Shown here: piece after piece, positions 45,401-57,436 of the stretch
Numbering within the stretch: position 1 is the stretch's first letter
Layout of the letters: the number at the start of each line of letters is the position of its first letter
NCBI GenBank assembly: GCA_036346375.1
Contig: CM070503.1
Span: forward strand, 5,828,001 to 5,892,000
Length of the DNA: 64,000 bases
Source of the DNA: Guadua angustifolia
Lineage: Eukaryota; Streptophyta; Magnoliopsida; Poales; Poaceae
Direction: 5' to 3'
Translations under genes and position numbers: made by a program
The notes under the pieces: generated by a model
What the model was told of the DNA's origin: nothing
Database searches by the model: none
The model's input: only the letters and a program-made list of their open reading frames with translations

Positions 45401-47054
45401 AGGTGTTCCTAATCACATGCCTGTCTGTATAATGACAAATTCTACAGCGAATATTTTTGCGTAGAAGAAACTCTGCAACCGTACAAGAACAAGGAAGACG
45501 ACTAATAGGGGATTCCCTACCGTGGGAATTACCTGTATATATATTCCTCCTCAAAAAGAACCAAACAAAAGCTAGAATCCTGCAGTTTTCTGGAGGCAAT
45601 GGCGTTCTGGCCGGCTATGCTCGTTGCTGGTTTCGATCTGATCTGATCTGTCCTGAGCTGAGTACACGACCACACGCCTAGTCGAATTATTGAAGGGACG
45701 TCTTGTCTGATCCGATCGAGTCGAGTGATCACATTTTAATCTTGTCAAAACGACACCCATCCGCAGCTGAACAGCCTGATCAAGAGACAACCTGTCGTAA
45801 TCAGGTTCGAGCTGGAATACAATTTTACCGGCTTTATCACCACATCACTTCAGTTCAGTAAATTCAATGGCAATAAAGGTTCAAACTTATACTGGAGATA
45901 ATGATCGCAAGTGAGCTCGAATTAGCTTTGACACTGCTGATCTGCATACGAGAGGATGGAGACCACAAGAAATAGCCATATTTACTCGATCATTCTTCAG
46001 TAGGAAAGTGCACACGTGATGATCAAGGAGAGGGGAGTTGTAGAACAGATAGTCGATCGGTTGGCATGGCCTGTTTGACGCATACCTTGATACATGCTTA
46101 CATAGGTCGAGACAAATTCATTCAATTTATACAGTTGAATCAAAATCCAACTTGAATTTAACTCCCAGTCCCTTTTTTTTTCTAGAGAGTGACTCCCAGT
46201 ATTAAGTATTAACACAATGATGTTTCTTTTATGACAAAAGATAGTCTGAACCTAATGTTAACCTTCTGTGTGAGAATGTTAGAAATGATCTTGTCATTTG
46301 TTCATAACTTGCCAGTTGTGCTTTCTCTTGCTGAAGGGAAGGAACTTTAAGCCTTTGATTTATGCTGGTAATGGCATAGACCACTAAGGCATATTGGAAT
46401 ATTTACAGTAATGTTTTAAAAGTAAACTGTACATTTTTCATGACCGCTCCAGTCTCATATTGCATGTTTGCTTGTCAAGCCAGCACAACAGTGGCTGCAG
46501 AATCATGGTCTACTAGTTGGTGCAAGTAAACAATTCTGATTAATGTAATAATACCAACTCCTTTTCTTATAGGATGGGATGAGGGAGTTATGACCATGCA
46601 AGTGGGTGAAGCTGCTCGTATTCAGGTATGCTCTTCAGACAAATCTAATTAATTTGATGTGTTTGCAGGATTGTTTGTGACCGACAATTTATTTATGTAT
46701 TCATTTGACATTTCAATATTTCATTATCACTTCTGTGAATTTCCCGTTGTGCTTGAATGCATACATGGTACCTCTATCTGTCCATGGCAGAAATGCGTCT
46801 AAAACAGCTTACATATGAATAATGGACCTTTGCAATTCATATAACTTCCCTTGCTCCGAGAGACCATTGGCATTGGCATAGAGATGGTATTGTTTACAAT
46901 TATTTGCTGTACCGGTATCCTCCATCTGATATTTGGTGTGTTCTTGTTGCAGTGCACCCCAGATTATGCCTATGGAGCTGGTGGGTTTCCGGCCTGGGGA
47001 ATTCGGCCAAACTCAGTGCTGATATTCGAGATTGAAGTTCTTAGCGCCCAGTGA
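42491..47054 (+). CDS. FKBP12: FK506-binding protein 12, peptidyl-prolyl cis-trans isomerase
   Basis: Five exons, 42491-42578, 43130-43163, 43396-43457, 46573-46625 and 46953-47054, all GT-AG, 339 bp, 112 aa, the usual plant FKBP12 length. One FKBP domain fills the protein: MGFEKQILKAGTGPKPVKGQ, VTVHCTGYGKDG, STKDPGQQPFSFNIGLGSVI, KGWDEGVMTMQVGEAARIQC, PDYAYGAGGFPAWGIRPNSV and LIFEIEVLSAQ. The pocket residues known for FKBP12 are visible: VIKGWD with the Trp at the base, YAYG, and an aromatic-rich FSF strand. It catalyses proline isomerisation in the cytosol and binds rapamycin/TOR and FK506. Intron 1 holds a Tourist MITE and intron 3 (3.1 kb) holds MITE debris and a 43-bp tandem pair. The start codon is preceded by GAAAAG and fits the family start. 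Confidence 0.97.
42616..42838. mobile_element. Tourist-like MITE in FKBP12 intron 1
   Basis: The ends are GGATCTATTTGATAGAG on the left and CTACCAAACACACTC on the right, flanked by TTA (42613-42615 and 42839-42841). The interior matches the element at 48428-48674 closely (AAATAAAGTGAATTAAGTTT and ATAAACAAGATGAT-type words). 223 bp, no coding capacity. Confidence 0.8.
43892..43989. mobile_element. Stowaway-like fragment in FKBP12 intron 3
   Basis: Shares GGATATTTATTAGGGGTATAA-type sequence with about 32070-32163, and is followed near 44017-44032 by AAACTTGGACGGAAGAAGTA, an eroded Stowaway terminus. Confidence 0.5.
45222..45307 (+). repeat. 43-bp tandem duplication in FKBP12 intron 3
   Basis: Units 45222-45264 and 45265-45307 differ at one base (CCTTCTTG versus CCTCCTTG). 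Confidence 0.88.
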
Positions 47055-47366
47055 TGCGCAATGTAATGCTGGATGGAGCTATTGAACACTGCCAGATTGC
47101 CATGCCTGTTGAGTACCGAAATAATTGTATCGTCACATCCTGTTAAAGTTCGACTACATTGGAATGATGTTCTAACTTCTAAGTGGATCGAGTCAAACTT
47201 TGGTACCTCATAGTTTGTGATCATAATATTAATTTTCTGGATGTCTTTATCGCATAACATTCGCTGATGCCTTCATCACCTGGGCTGATGAGATGGCAGT
47301 GGAGTGGGCTGAGCACGGTTGCACGACTGGCCCGCCTCAAAATCGCGGCACCTCAAATTGTTAGGC
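47055..47366 (+). other. 3' UTR of FKBP12 and spacer
   Basis: Non-coding sequence after the TGA. No separate gene is seen before the tandem repeat that begins at 47367. Confidence 0.45.
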
Positions 47367-49680
47367 GTGCGCCTGTGCTCGGCGTGCGATTGACTCCCGT
47401 ATCGGCCGTGGGGTCTGCTGCCCCGTGGCCGCGCTCGCGATGGCGGCGCAGCGCATATTGCCGTGGCCGCTCGCGCTCGCTTACGCTGCACCGCGGCTTA
47501 TCGGCGGCGCGTGGTGACTGCTGCCCCACGCACGCGACGGTAAGCAGCTATTTGCCTATTTCGCCGTGGCGGCGTCTGGTGCTCCGCGCGCGCAAAGTTA
47601 AGATTTGGCGTTGCCGTTTCCGCGTGGCGGTGGCTTAAAAACTCGTTGACGTCTTCTGCTGAACTGTTCATTGTTCTAGTTTCTAATTTTTTTTGCTGGC
47701 CTATCACACTGTAGCAAATCCAATTGCTGTACGCTTTTACTGTGGAAAATTCAGATGCCACGCCCTATCGCGCGGAAATTGTATTTTCTGTGTGTCTGTT
47801 ATGCGGAAATGCAATTTCTAGGCTCTCATTCTACGGCAAATCAAAATCCTGCACGCTCTCCGTGGTACTATAGCACAAAAAGAGGCTATTTTTACAATTT
47901 TTTAAAAAAAAAGAAGTAAGGGACCAAATATGGTAGTAGTTCTCTTGTGTTGCCGCAGAATGGAGGTGGTCGGGTGGGTACGGAGTTATTTACCATATTC
48001 GTAGTAGATTCTCATGAATCGTGAACTGAATTAGTTAAATTGGACCAATTTAGGGTATAGAATTTGTATTCATAATAGAAATTAAAAGAAAAAATAGCAA
48101 ACCATATATCTAAATCTCGTATTATGAATTAGACAAACCGTAATTTGGGTAACTATGACACGGCCACCACGCGTGGTGTTGAGGCGAGATTGTGGGGATC
48201 GGCGGGGTCAGCCCATGAGGGGCGATTGTACGACCAAGTGACTATAGGGCAGGAGGAGAGCCTCGATTAGTGACTAGTGAGGGCAGACGGAAATAGGAGA
48301 GCGCGGTTTAAAATCGATGAGGCAATCGAGCTTGGTAGATAGCAGGTTGTTGTGGTGCACGGACAGCCCAGCCGATACGGGCAAAGCGCTTATTGTTGTG
48401 GTGCGCCTGTGCTCCGCGTGTGATTTAGGGCCGCGTGTGATTTTGTGTTTGTTTGGTAGAACTTTAGATTTCAGCATTATCTAAAATTTGAAACTTGTAA
48501 GCTAAAATAAAGTGAATTAAGTTTATATTTTTGATCTGAAATATAAACAAGATGATCCATCTAAACACTCTTAATGTACTTATAGTTCCAGCTTCACAAA
48601 TCTGGTGAAGCTAGAATTTTCAGTTTCACCAGATTCATAAATCTGGTAAAGCTGAATCCCTGCCAAACATGCCCTTACTCCCGTATTGACCATGGGGTCT
48701 GCTGCCCCGTGGCCGCGCTCGCGATGGCAGGGCAGCGCATATTGCCGTGGCCGCTCGCTCTCGCTTACGCTGCACCACGCTTATCGGCGGCGCGTTGTGA
48801 CTGCTGCCCCACGCACGCGACGGTGAGCAGCTATTTCGCTGTGGCCGTGCGGAGGCCTGCGCCATGCGGCACGTGGCGTCTGGTGCTCCGTGCGCACAAC
48901 ATTAAGATTTGGCATTGCCGTTTCTGCGTGGTGGTGGCTTAAAAATTCGTTGATGTCTTGTGCTGAACTGTTCACTGTTCTAGTCTCTAATTTTTTTTTG
49001 CTGGGCTATCACACTCTGGCAAATCCAATTGCCGTACGCTTCTACCGTGGAAAATTCAAATGCCACACCCCTATTGCGCGGAAATTGCATTTTTCATGTG
49101 TCCGTTCTGCGGAAATGCAATTTTTGCGCTCCCATTCTACAGCAAACCAAAATCCCGCGCGCTCTTCGTGGTACTGTAGCACGAAGAGGGACTATTTTGC
49201 AAATTTTTTTAAAAGAAAGGACCAAATATGGTAGTAGTTCTCTTGTGTTGCCGCAGAATGGAGGTGGTCGGGTGGGCCGAGGCACGAAATTATTTATCAT
49301 ATTCGTAGTAGAATCTTGTGAATCGTAAGCTGAATTAGTCAAATTGGACCAATTTAAGGTATATAATTTGTATTCATAATAGAAATTAAAAGAAAAAATA
49401 GCAAACTATATATCTAAATCTCGTACTATGAATTAGACAAACCGTAATTCGGGTAACTATGACACGACCACCACGCTTGGTGTTGAGGCGAGATTACGGG
49501 GATCGGCGGGGTCAACCCATGAGAGGCGATTGTACTCCAAGTGACTGTAGGGCAGGAGAGTCTCGATTAGTGACGAAATAGAAGAGCACGGTTTAAAATT
49601 GATCAGGCAACCGAGCTTGGTAGATAGCAGGTTGTTGTGGCGCACGGACAGCCCAGCCGATGCGGGCAAAGCGTTTATTG
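47367..49680 (+). repeat. 1.03-kb tandem duplication, second copy carrying a MITE
   Basis: Unit 1 is 47367-48400 and unit 2 is 48401-49680. Matching words run in order through both units: GTGCGCCTGTGCTC at the start, GTGGGGTCTGCTGCC or its variant, CAGCGCATATTGCCGTGGCC, GCGGAAATGCAATTT, GACCAAATATGGTAGTAGTT, GAGCTTGGTAGATAGCAGGT and GCTTATTG or GTTTATTG at the end. Unit 2 is longer by about 250 bp, which is exactly the MITE at 48428-48674 plus its 3-bp duplication. The unit is unclassified; frames inside it are GC-driven and carry no domain. Confidence 0.9.
48428..48674. mobile_element. Tourist-like MITE inside duplicate unit 2
   Basis: Flanked by TTA (48425-48427 and 48675-48677). The right end on the minus strand reads GGGCATGTTTGGCAGGGATT and the left region carries TGTTTGTTTGGTAG. 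Unit 1 has the unoccupied site (CGTGCGATTGACTCCC), so the insertion is directly proven by the empty paralogue. It belongs to the same family as 42616-42838. Confidence 0.88.
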
Positions 49681-50944
49681 TAGTAGCCCTTTTGTGTTTT
49701 TTTTAACTAGCCTTTGTATGAAATATTTTTTAAAAATAGTTTTCTTCATATCGTAGAAGATCCGATAAATGATTCGTGTCATCTATTGTGATCGAATAAT
49801 GCAGAAGAATGTAGTTGGCCGTGAGTGCAGAAGCCACAAGTTTCCACGGTTGGGAAGCGGAAGCGCCTTCCGCGCACACCATTCACGGGAGAAAAATGAC
49901 ACTGGTGCGCATGAACGAAGTGACCGCGGGATGAACTGGCGCGCATGGCGTCGCTATGCTTGGCTCACGTGGGTGGCGGGGACGGGGCAGCCAAGGGCAG
50001 CAGGCAACCAGGGGTGAGCACGTGGCACGGATGAGCGAAGGAGCGCATGGACCAGAGGCATGCGTGGGCGAGAGCAGGTGGGGCGTGTAGCATGAGCGAG
50101 GGAGGCATGCTTTCAAGTTTCAAGCTCTTCCGCCTTAACCGAGCGCGGTCCTGCTGCTGTAGCGGTGCTGTTCTACGGTTGGTCTAGTCCTTTCGATTTT
50201 CACGTCTTTTGAGCACGACAGTTGGTAAGGGAGAGGACCATTTTTAGGTTTTTCTAGCATAGGTCAGTTTTGGCGTGAAGAGCTACTACAATAAAGCCTT
50301 CGATGTGGGCTCATGTGGTACGCGTATTGTTCAGGGTATACTGTGAATATTAAACCTCTAAGAGTTCTGTCTCGCTCAGCGCGGTCACGTCGATTTTGGG
50401 TTGTATATTTTAACACCGTCACTTTATAACAGAGACGGAGGCTAGAGCCCACCCCGCCCCCGTCAGCCCACTAGCCCAGCGATTAGGAAAAGGCCCTTGC
50501 GTAGATGTGTAGCACAGAGGGCAAAGGTCGCGTGAGGCATGACGCCGTCCGTAACTTCGCGTGTTCGCGAATCATGACTCGCGACTTTCGTCGGTTCGTC
50601 TGCTGGCTTCCGCGTCTGCGTATGAGCGTCTCGGCGTCTTCCGTCTTCGTCTCTTCGCACGTGACGGTGTGAGGCTGCCCGCGCGGTGCGCACCGCAGGA
50701 GACGGGCGTCTTGCCGACAATTGCCATCTCGGCGTCTTGCCTCGATCACGTAGCGTCGTAGCGCATGCCGAGCCACGCTTCCACGCATGCACGCAGAGCA
50801 GGTATTAATTAACAACTCATGTTTATTGTATTTGTATATGGAGATTAATTATTTTCTTATTCAAACCCTAATTGGCTAAATAATAGTGGATTCTTGATGA
50901 ACATATTGATAAATTGATTGACTAAATAATAGTGGATTCTTTCA
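49681..50944. other. Intergenic, no supported gene
   Basis: Mixed GC-rich stretches (49850-50110 and 50460-50790) with several domain-free open frames on both strands. Just before the hAT gene, the word ACTAAATAATAGTGGATTCTT occurs twice (about 50875 and 50922, the first copy with GCT). Confidence 0.4.
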
Positions 50945-51183
50945 ATGAAGAGATTCTTTAAACCATTGTCAACATCAAAACCGTTAGAGGAGATTGAGGA
51001 GTCACCATCTCAACCTAGAGATTTGGATCCTTCTGCCACACAAAAGAAAGCTTGTATTAATGTTGAATTGAGCCCAAGTGACATTGTTGCCGATCCAGGA
51101 TTGCGCAAGCCAATTGAACAATACAAGTCCAAAATTAGAGATGATGTGAGAAGGTCATACCTATTAAAGGGTCCATGCCAACC

Positions 51184-54100
51184 TGTCGTGCCCCGAATTT
51201 ACGGATTCGGACACTCTGTGTATTCGGCACTAGTCGAGGATCACGTTAGTGCACACGAAGATAACAGGTTGAAGTACCACAATCATACGGCAATGAATTT
51301 AATAATAAAGTACTTCAAACACGGATATAACCGAGTTACGGCCTTATGGCCCCTTACAATAATTAGCCACGAAGCGATTAATATCAAGGTAACGCGAGTT
51401 TATCGTGAAGCAAAAAGTAAGACAAGGAACCCTTCATAGCCACAGACAAGCGAGTGCGGCTCAACCCCTAATCCTCCTGGCGCCGATGAACTCCTCCTCC
51501 CAAGGCGCACGCTTCTTCTTACGAGTTTTGTCGATGCAAGGGTGAGTATACAACATACTCAACAAGTCATGCACAATCACGATCTTACTACTACATGCAT
51601 GGCTTATGCCAAAAGAAAGGCTTAATGGTTATTTTGCATAAAGCGGCGCTTCTTTTAAGCAGGTAATCCTAATAGATTAAAAGCGATAAACCATTATTAT
51701 TAATAATTAATTTCTCAATTCATTTCAAGAATTTTGGCACCACGACCAATTCATTTCATGACTTTTGGCACCACCCACCCATTCCACATTTATTTTGAAG
51801 ATCTAACCCTTGTTGTAATCCCGAGCAATGTCCAATACATGGACACGGTTATTGAATAGATTTAACACACACTCTGCAGAGGTGTACACTTTACCCACGA
51901 GGATCGATCGCTCACCACACAGTGATTGATTGCAACAAAGTCTTTCAGAGACTAACACTTAGCGATGATCCTCTCGGCATTGCCTTCCTAACACTTCCCT
52001 CACACAGAGCCAAAGTTTAGAAACAGGCGAATACTGTTAGATGGGTACCAAGCAGTAGCAGATGCACGCTCCCCATCTGATTACATTTTGGTGTAGCTAT
52101 GCCCGAGGTATCAAAGGAAAGATATTAGACACCTACTAAACTAGGTCCGTCCCATTACGGACAAGTGGTTGTCACGAGAAACTTCGAGTTCAAAGGCTCG
52201 CAAGGTAAAGTGCTTAAGCGTCTGGCAAGACATCCATTTTATACATCTCGGCACGGCCTTAACCATCACAATACATCCCATTGCCACACATGCCCACACT
52301 GCACGAAGCCCTTTTGCCACTTGCCGGTCCAAATCATTTCCCACCTGGGTTTGCATTTATGCAACACATGCCAATGCCCACGTCATTGTATGAGTAGGAC
52401 CACATAGGCCTACCCCCAATTCCATTTCATGACATCATCGCATTATTCCAAAATCGTTCCATAATTATTTAGTCAATATTCTTTTGCAAATTCTAAGTCA
52501 TTCACGCACATAAGCATTCTGAAATTTTAATCACGGTCTAGCCTCCGTGTTGGCATCATTGCAATACATCCCATTGCCACACATGCCACTGGCACGAAGC
52601 CCTTTTGCCACTTGCCCGGTCCAAATCATTTCCCGCCTGTGGTTTGCATTTATGCAACACATGCTGTCTTACGTCATTGTATGAGTAGGACCACAGGCCG
52701 GCTACCCCCAATTCCATTTCATGACATCATCGCATTATTCCAAAATCGTTCCATAATTATTTAGTCAATATTCTTTTGCAAATTCTAAGTCATTCACGCA
52801 CATAAGCATTCTGAAATTTGCTAATCACGGTCTAGCCTCCGTGTTGGCATTTATATAGCAACCAACATAAATGAACATCTTAAGGTGACAAGGTTTTGGG
52901 GCATACAATTAGTATTAACAAAAGCGGCATAACAAGGTAGGTATTTTAGCTACCGTTCCCACATAACAACATCATTTTTTTTACTTAACATAGCATGCAA
53001 TAATTGAATCAAAATATATTTTTGAAATCTAGGCACGAAATGATCAAAGCATGACTTGCCTTGAAAAGATTGGTTCTGGTCAAACTCTTCTGACGGGTCT
53101 CGAATTCTCCTCGGCGACTTAAGCAACTCGAGTCTATTAAGAACAACGTGCACACAATAAATATACTAATATAGACAACAAGATCATCACCAAAAATAAA
53201 ATAAAAATCACCATTAAATAGTTTATATTTTTACAAATTTTTGAGCACCGGAATCACTCAATTCCGAGCTAAAACGCAAAAGTTATAGCAATTACAAGTT
53301 TTCTGAAATTCAATAAAGAAATAACCGAATTATTCTATTTATTTTTATACTGAAAATCCGGTTAATTTCCACTCGGCGACATCGATGTCAACACCGAGTG
53401 AAACCACGTCACTCCGACCAGCGACCGTGGGCGGGATGATGTCACTTATTTGGCGTCGGCCACGCGCCCGTCCTCCCAGCGACAAGTGGGCAGATGAATA
53501 GTGTTTGGGCGACCGAAGGCCGACGCGGCGAGCAAACATCAAACCACGCATACACAATTTTTCCGACCGTTGGATTCAAATCAGCGGACGATCGCTACGG
53601 CGATGCGGCGCTACTAAGCCTCGTGGCGCAATAGCGGCAGTCGGATTGAATCTCTGTTGCGGTTACGCTTACGGTTCTCGTTACCAAGCCTCGCGGCGCA
53701 TTAAAGGCGGTTGGATTAAATCAAGCGGCTCGGATCTACTAAGCTTATTTAGCGTGAATCCATGGGAGAAAGGCGTGGCGCTACATCGAACGTCCGATTA
53801 GAATCAAGCGGTCATTTTCAAGAACATTTACGCGGCTCTGGCGGCACTATGGCGGCAGTCGGATCGAGATCCTCGGCCTAGATCTATCCAACTTAAACAA
53901 GCTCGATCCTACGGTTAGAGGAGAGCGTGGCAACACCTCGAACATCCGTCTGAATCGTGGTGTGGTTGCTCATGGCGTCGGAGAAAAACGGTGGCGGTGT
54001 CGCCGGACTTGGAGAAAGAAGAAGAAAGCGCGGGCAATTCCGGGTGTCTCCGGTCGGAAGAGGTGACTTGATGGGCGCGCTCGGCTCGATGAACTTCGGT

Positions 54101-54922
54101 GGAGGTCTTGGGCTCGGCGGAGATCGGCAGACGGCGAAACACTGAAAAAATCGGCGGAGGAGAGTAGCTACTACGGCGAGCTCTAAGCGCCGCTTATGAA
54201 GGATGGCGAGCACGAGGAAGTGGCAAAGCGGCGGAGTGGAGTCTTGAACCTGAGGTCTACTTCACTCGCTCGGGCGCGCCTCGAGTCGCGCGCAAGATCT
54301 CGACATGATCCACGGCGATAGCGGTGGGCCAATGGTGCCGAGTCTCCCTCCGTCTTGTTCGGTCCCATCGCATCGCATGATCGCAAATCAACGCCTCAGG
54401 TTGAATAACGGCTTGGCAAAATTGTGCCGCAGCGTCGACATCCAGTGATCACTTAGAGATCAAGCGACCCTCGCTAAAAGCGTAGCTTGGCAGCTCCTCA
54501 TTGCTTGATCGGATCGTCTGGCGCGAACCATGGCGCTAGGGTTCGGCGGCAGGCGACACGGTGTTGGGCTCGGCCCAACACGGTAGCTAAGCGATTTTCC
54601 AGCTTTACAAATAAAAATAAATCTAGAAATTCAAAAAAGAATTATTTAAGGCACTAAAAATACCCGAAAAATTCTAAAAAAATTCCAGAAAATACTTCAG
54701 AGCATTTTGAGCCTAAATAAAATATTTTCATTTATTTTTGATAATTACATTTTCTGATATTTAAATATTCAGGAAAGGATAATCTGAAAATAATTTCAAT
54801 TAAGTCCAATAAATCCCAGAAAATTCAGATAAATTCAATTAAATGCAATTAAATTTTAATTAATTCACAAAAATGCAAATAACTCCAAAAATTAAAATTC
54901 GGCCAAATTTCGGGACGTTACA
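51184..54922. mobile_element. LTR-like unit (solo LTR candidate) inside the hAT pseudogene, TSD CAACC
   Basis: Starts TGTCGTGCCCCGAATTTACG, ends TTTCGGGACGTTACA, and is flanked by CAACC on both sides (51179-51183 and 54923-54927). Removing it and one CAACC restores the reading frame of the surrounding transposase relic across the junction, which independently confirms the boundaries. It is 3,739 bp with no coding domain. It contains a 293-bp tandem repeat (52264-52850), two exact GCAACACATGC motifs (52361 and 52654), GC-rich GGCGGC-type sequence at 53400-54550 and an AT-rich tail. Confidence 0.88.
52264..52850 (+). repeat. 293-bp tandem duplication inside the LTR-like unit
   Basis: Units about 52264-52556 and 52557-52850 share, in order, AATACATCCCATTGCCACAC, AAGCCCTTTTGCCACTTGCC, GCATTTATGCAACACATGC, GTCATTGTATGAGTAGGACC and TAGCCTCCGTGTTGGCAT. 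Small indels distinguish them. Confidence 0.88.
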
Positions 54923-57174
54923 CAACCAATTGGTCATAATTTTCCCAGTAAACAGCAGAGAAATATTTCAAGAAGCTTCCAAAAGACATGGTTTAATGAT
55001 TTTGATTGTCTAGAGTATAGCATAGAGAAAGATGCGGCATTTTATTTTTACTGTTAACCTTTCAAACAACCGGGGTTTGATTGTTTTGCAAATGATGTGT
55101 TCACAAATGATAGTTTTTCCAATTGGAAGAAGGCGAAAGAATCATTCCGTAAACATGTTGGTGGAGTCAATAGTTTTCACAGCAATGCAAGAGGCTTATG
55201 TGAGGCTTTCAAAAATCAAGAGCAAAGTATTCAACAAGCGATAGAAACTTGCGAATGATATCGAGTTCAATATAGAGCTAATTAAGCTATTTCATTACAA
55301 AGGTTGTTCGGTTTCTTTTGTCACAAGGTATTGCTTTTCATGGATATGATGAATCATTTAGTTCATTAAATAAAGGTAACTTTGAGGAACTGTTAGAATG
55401 GTATAAAAATGAGGTTACAGAGATTTACCATGCAATTGATAATGCTCCAGCAAATAATTTGATGACTTCACCACCAATTCAAAAGGACTTAGTAAAATCG
55501 TGTGCTGATGAGGTGACAAAGGTCATTATGGATGAAATTGAGGGTAGTTGTTTCTCTTTATTAGTTGATGAGTCACGAGAGGTATCAATTAAGGAACAAA
55601 TGGCCGTGATTTTGAGGTTGGTTTATCAATAATGTTAGTCGTTTTGTTACTATTAAGTGTTAAGTATATAAGATTTTCATTCTTATTTTTTCCTATAGGT
55701 TTGTTAACAAGTGAGATCAAGTATTTGAAAGATTTATTGCTGTTGAGCATGTTACGGATACATCTTCTGCTTCACTAAAAATAGCTTTGGACTTGTTATT
55801 TGCTCGCTTTTGTTTGTCTCTATCTAAACTCAAAGGACAAGGCTATGATGGTGCATCGAACATGTGAGGTCAATTCAATGGTTTAAAGACACTAATTTTA
55901 AATCAGAACCCGTATGCTCATTATGTGCATTGCTTTGCACATCAGCTACAATTGGTAGTAGTTTCTATTGCCAAGAGCAATCGAGTTGTAAGTGATTTTT
56001 TAATTATGTCACTATGATTGTCAACATTGTTGGAGCTTCTTGCAAAAGAATAGATGCATTACTCCAACATCATCATGAGCGCATGGTTGAGAACTTGGAG
56101 AAAGGTGAGATAGTTACATGAAAAGGCAAGAATCAGGAAACTTCTTTAGTAAGGCCAGGTGAAACTAGATGGGATTCACATCTTACAACTCTAATTCGTT
56201 TTAGTATGATATGGGATTCAGTGTTGACAGTTCTAAAGAATGTTAATGAAGATGGATTTGATATAAGTCAAAGAGGGAGAACAAATGGATTGATGGAAAC
56301 AATGGAAACCTTTGACTTTGTGTTTATCTTGCATCTCATGATCAAAATATTAAGTATGACAAATGATTTGTCACATCTCTTATAGAAAAAGGGTCAAAAC
56401 ATTGTTAATGCCATGGTACTTCTTTCTAGTGTGAAAACCCGTCTACAACAATTTAGAGAAAACGGATGGGAAACACTTTTAGCAGAAGTAAAGAAGTTTT
56501 GTAGTGCTTCAGAAATTCCAGTGCCCAATATGGAAGATTGAAAACATGCTAGAGGTCATATGAGACGTGAAAGGCAATTTGTCACTTATCATCATTATTA
56601 TTATGTTGATATTTTTCTTATTGTGATTGATTCCTTTGCTGTAGAGTTAGAGAGTCGATTTAGTGAAATTTCTACAGAGCTTTTGAGGTGCATTGCTTGT
56701 CTAGATCCGAGAGATTCATTTGCAAGCTTTGATCATGGCAAGCTTATGCGACTTTCGGAAATATATCCTGATGATTTTTTGGTATATGACCGTGTTATTT
56801 TGGAAGAACAACTTTACTTATTTGTTGATGATATGAGAAGAGAATCAAGAGATGAATTTCAAAGTAATGATGATCTTGCTAGCTTCGTTACAAAGATGGT
56901 TCAAGCAAAGAAGCACCTGGTTTATCCATTGGTCTATAGACTAATTGAATTGACACTAATTTTACCTGTAGGGACAACTACAGTTAAAAGGGCTTTCTAG
57001 GCAATGAAGATTATTAAAACAGATTTGTGCAATAAGATAAGTGATGACTGGTTGATTATAGTATGCTATATTGAGGGAGACATGTTTGCAAAGATAGATA
57101 TGGAAGATATCTTATAATGTTTTCAGAACATAAAAACTCGCAAATATCAACTGTCAACTCTTTTGAAGCAATGA

Positions 57175-57436
57175 ATGGTACGTTTTTCTCCTTTCATAGT
57201 TACATACTTATATTATATACAATTTAAATTTTAACTATTTTACAATATATCGATAGTTATAGTAGTTGATTTTGGATGTCTCTTTTTAAACTCTCCTCTT
57301 TGGAACTTTACGGCTCATGCTTTGCTTTATAACTTACAGTAGCGTGTATGGCATTAACACTCATGCCTTCCACGCCGTCAATCGCGTGTTCGATCGGCCG
57401 CGTCGCCAGCATAATTTTGCCCTCGCGATCTTAACG
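57175..57436. other. Spacer between the hAT relic and the minisatellite
   Basis: AT-rich sequence turning GC-richer near 57370. No gene and no clear hAT terminus were found. Confidence 0.4.

Larger units (their letters stand above)
50945..57174 (+). pseudogene. hAT-like transposase gene with TTF zinc finger and DUF4371, disrupted
   Basis: The coding relic starts MKRFFKPLSTSKPLEEIEES at 50945. It enters the TTF finger region (RDDVRRSYLLKGPCQP), is cut at 51183 by a 3.7-kb LTR-like unit, and resumes in frame at 54928 (IGHNFPSKQQRNISRSF, WFNDFDCLEYSIEKDAAFYF). Later pieces are GFDCFANDVFTNDSFSNWKK, the DUF4371 core (LSQGIAFHGYDESFSSLNKG, CFSLLVDESREVSIKEQMAV, QGYDGASNM, VHCFAHQLQLV) and the hAT C-terminal dimerisation tail (VYRLIELTLILPVGTTTVKR, CYIEGDMFAKIDMEDIL). 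Stops at about 55053, 56119-56121 and 56998-57000, plus frameshifts, make it dead. Proteins of this type resemble ZMYM1-like plant TTF/hAT proteins. The transposon's own ends were not identified. Confidence 0.9.

Noticed and set aside
47267..47638. 123-codon frame at the start of the tandem duplication
   Set aside because: GC-driven frame; the matching part of unit 2 is not open in the same way, and the product has no family features.
50445..50815. Minus-strand Arg-rich frames of about 110 codons
   Set aside because: Two overlapping frames are open at once in GC-rich DNA and neither has a recognisable domain.
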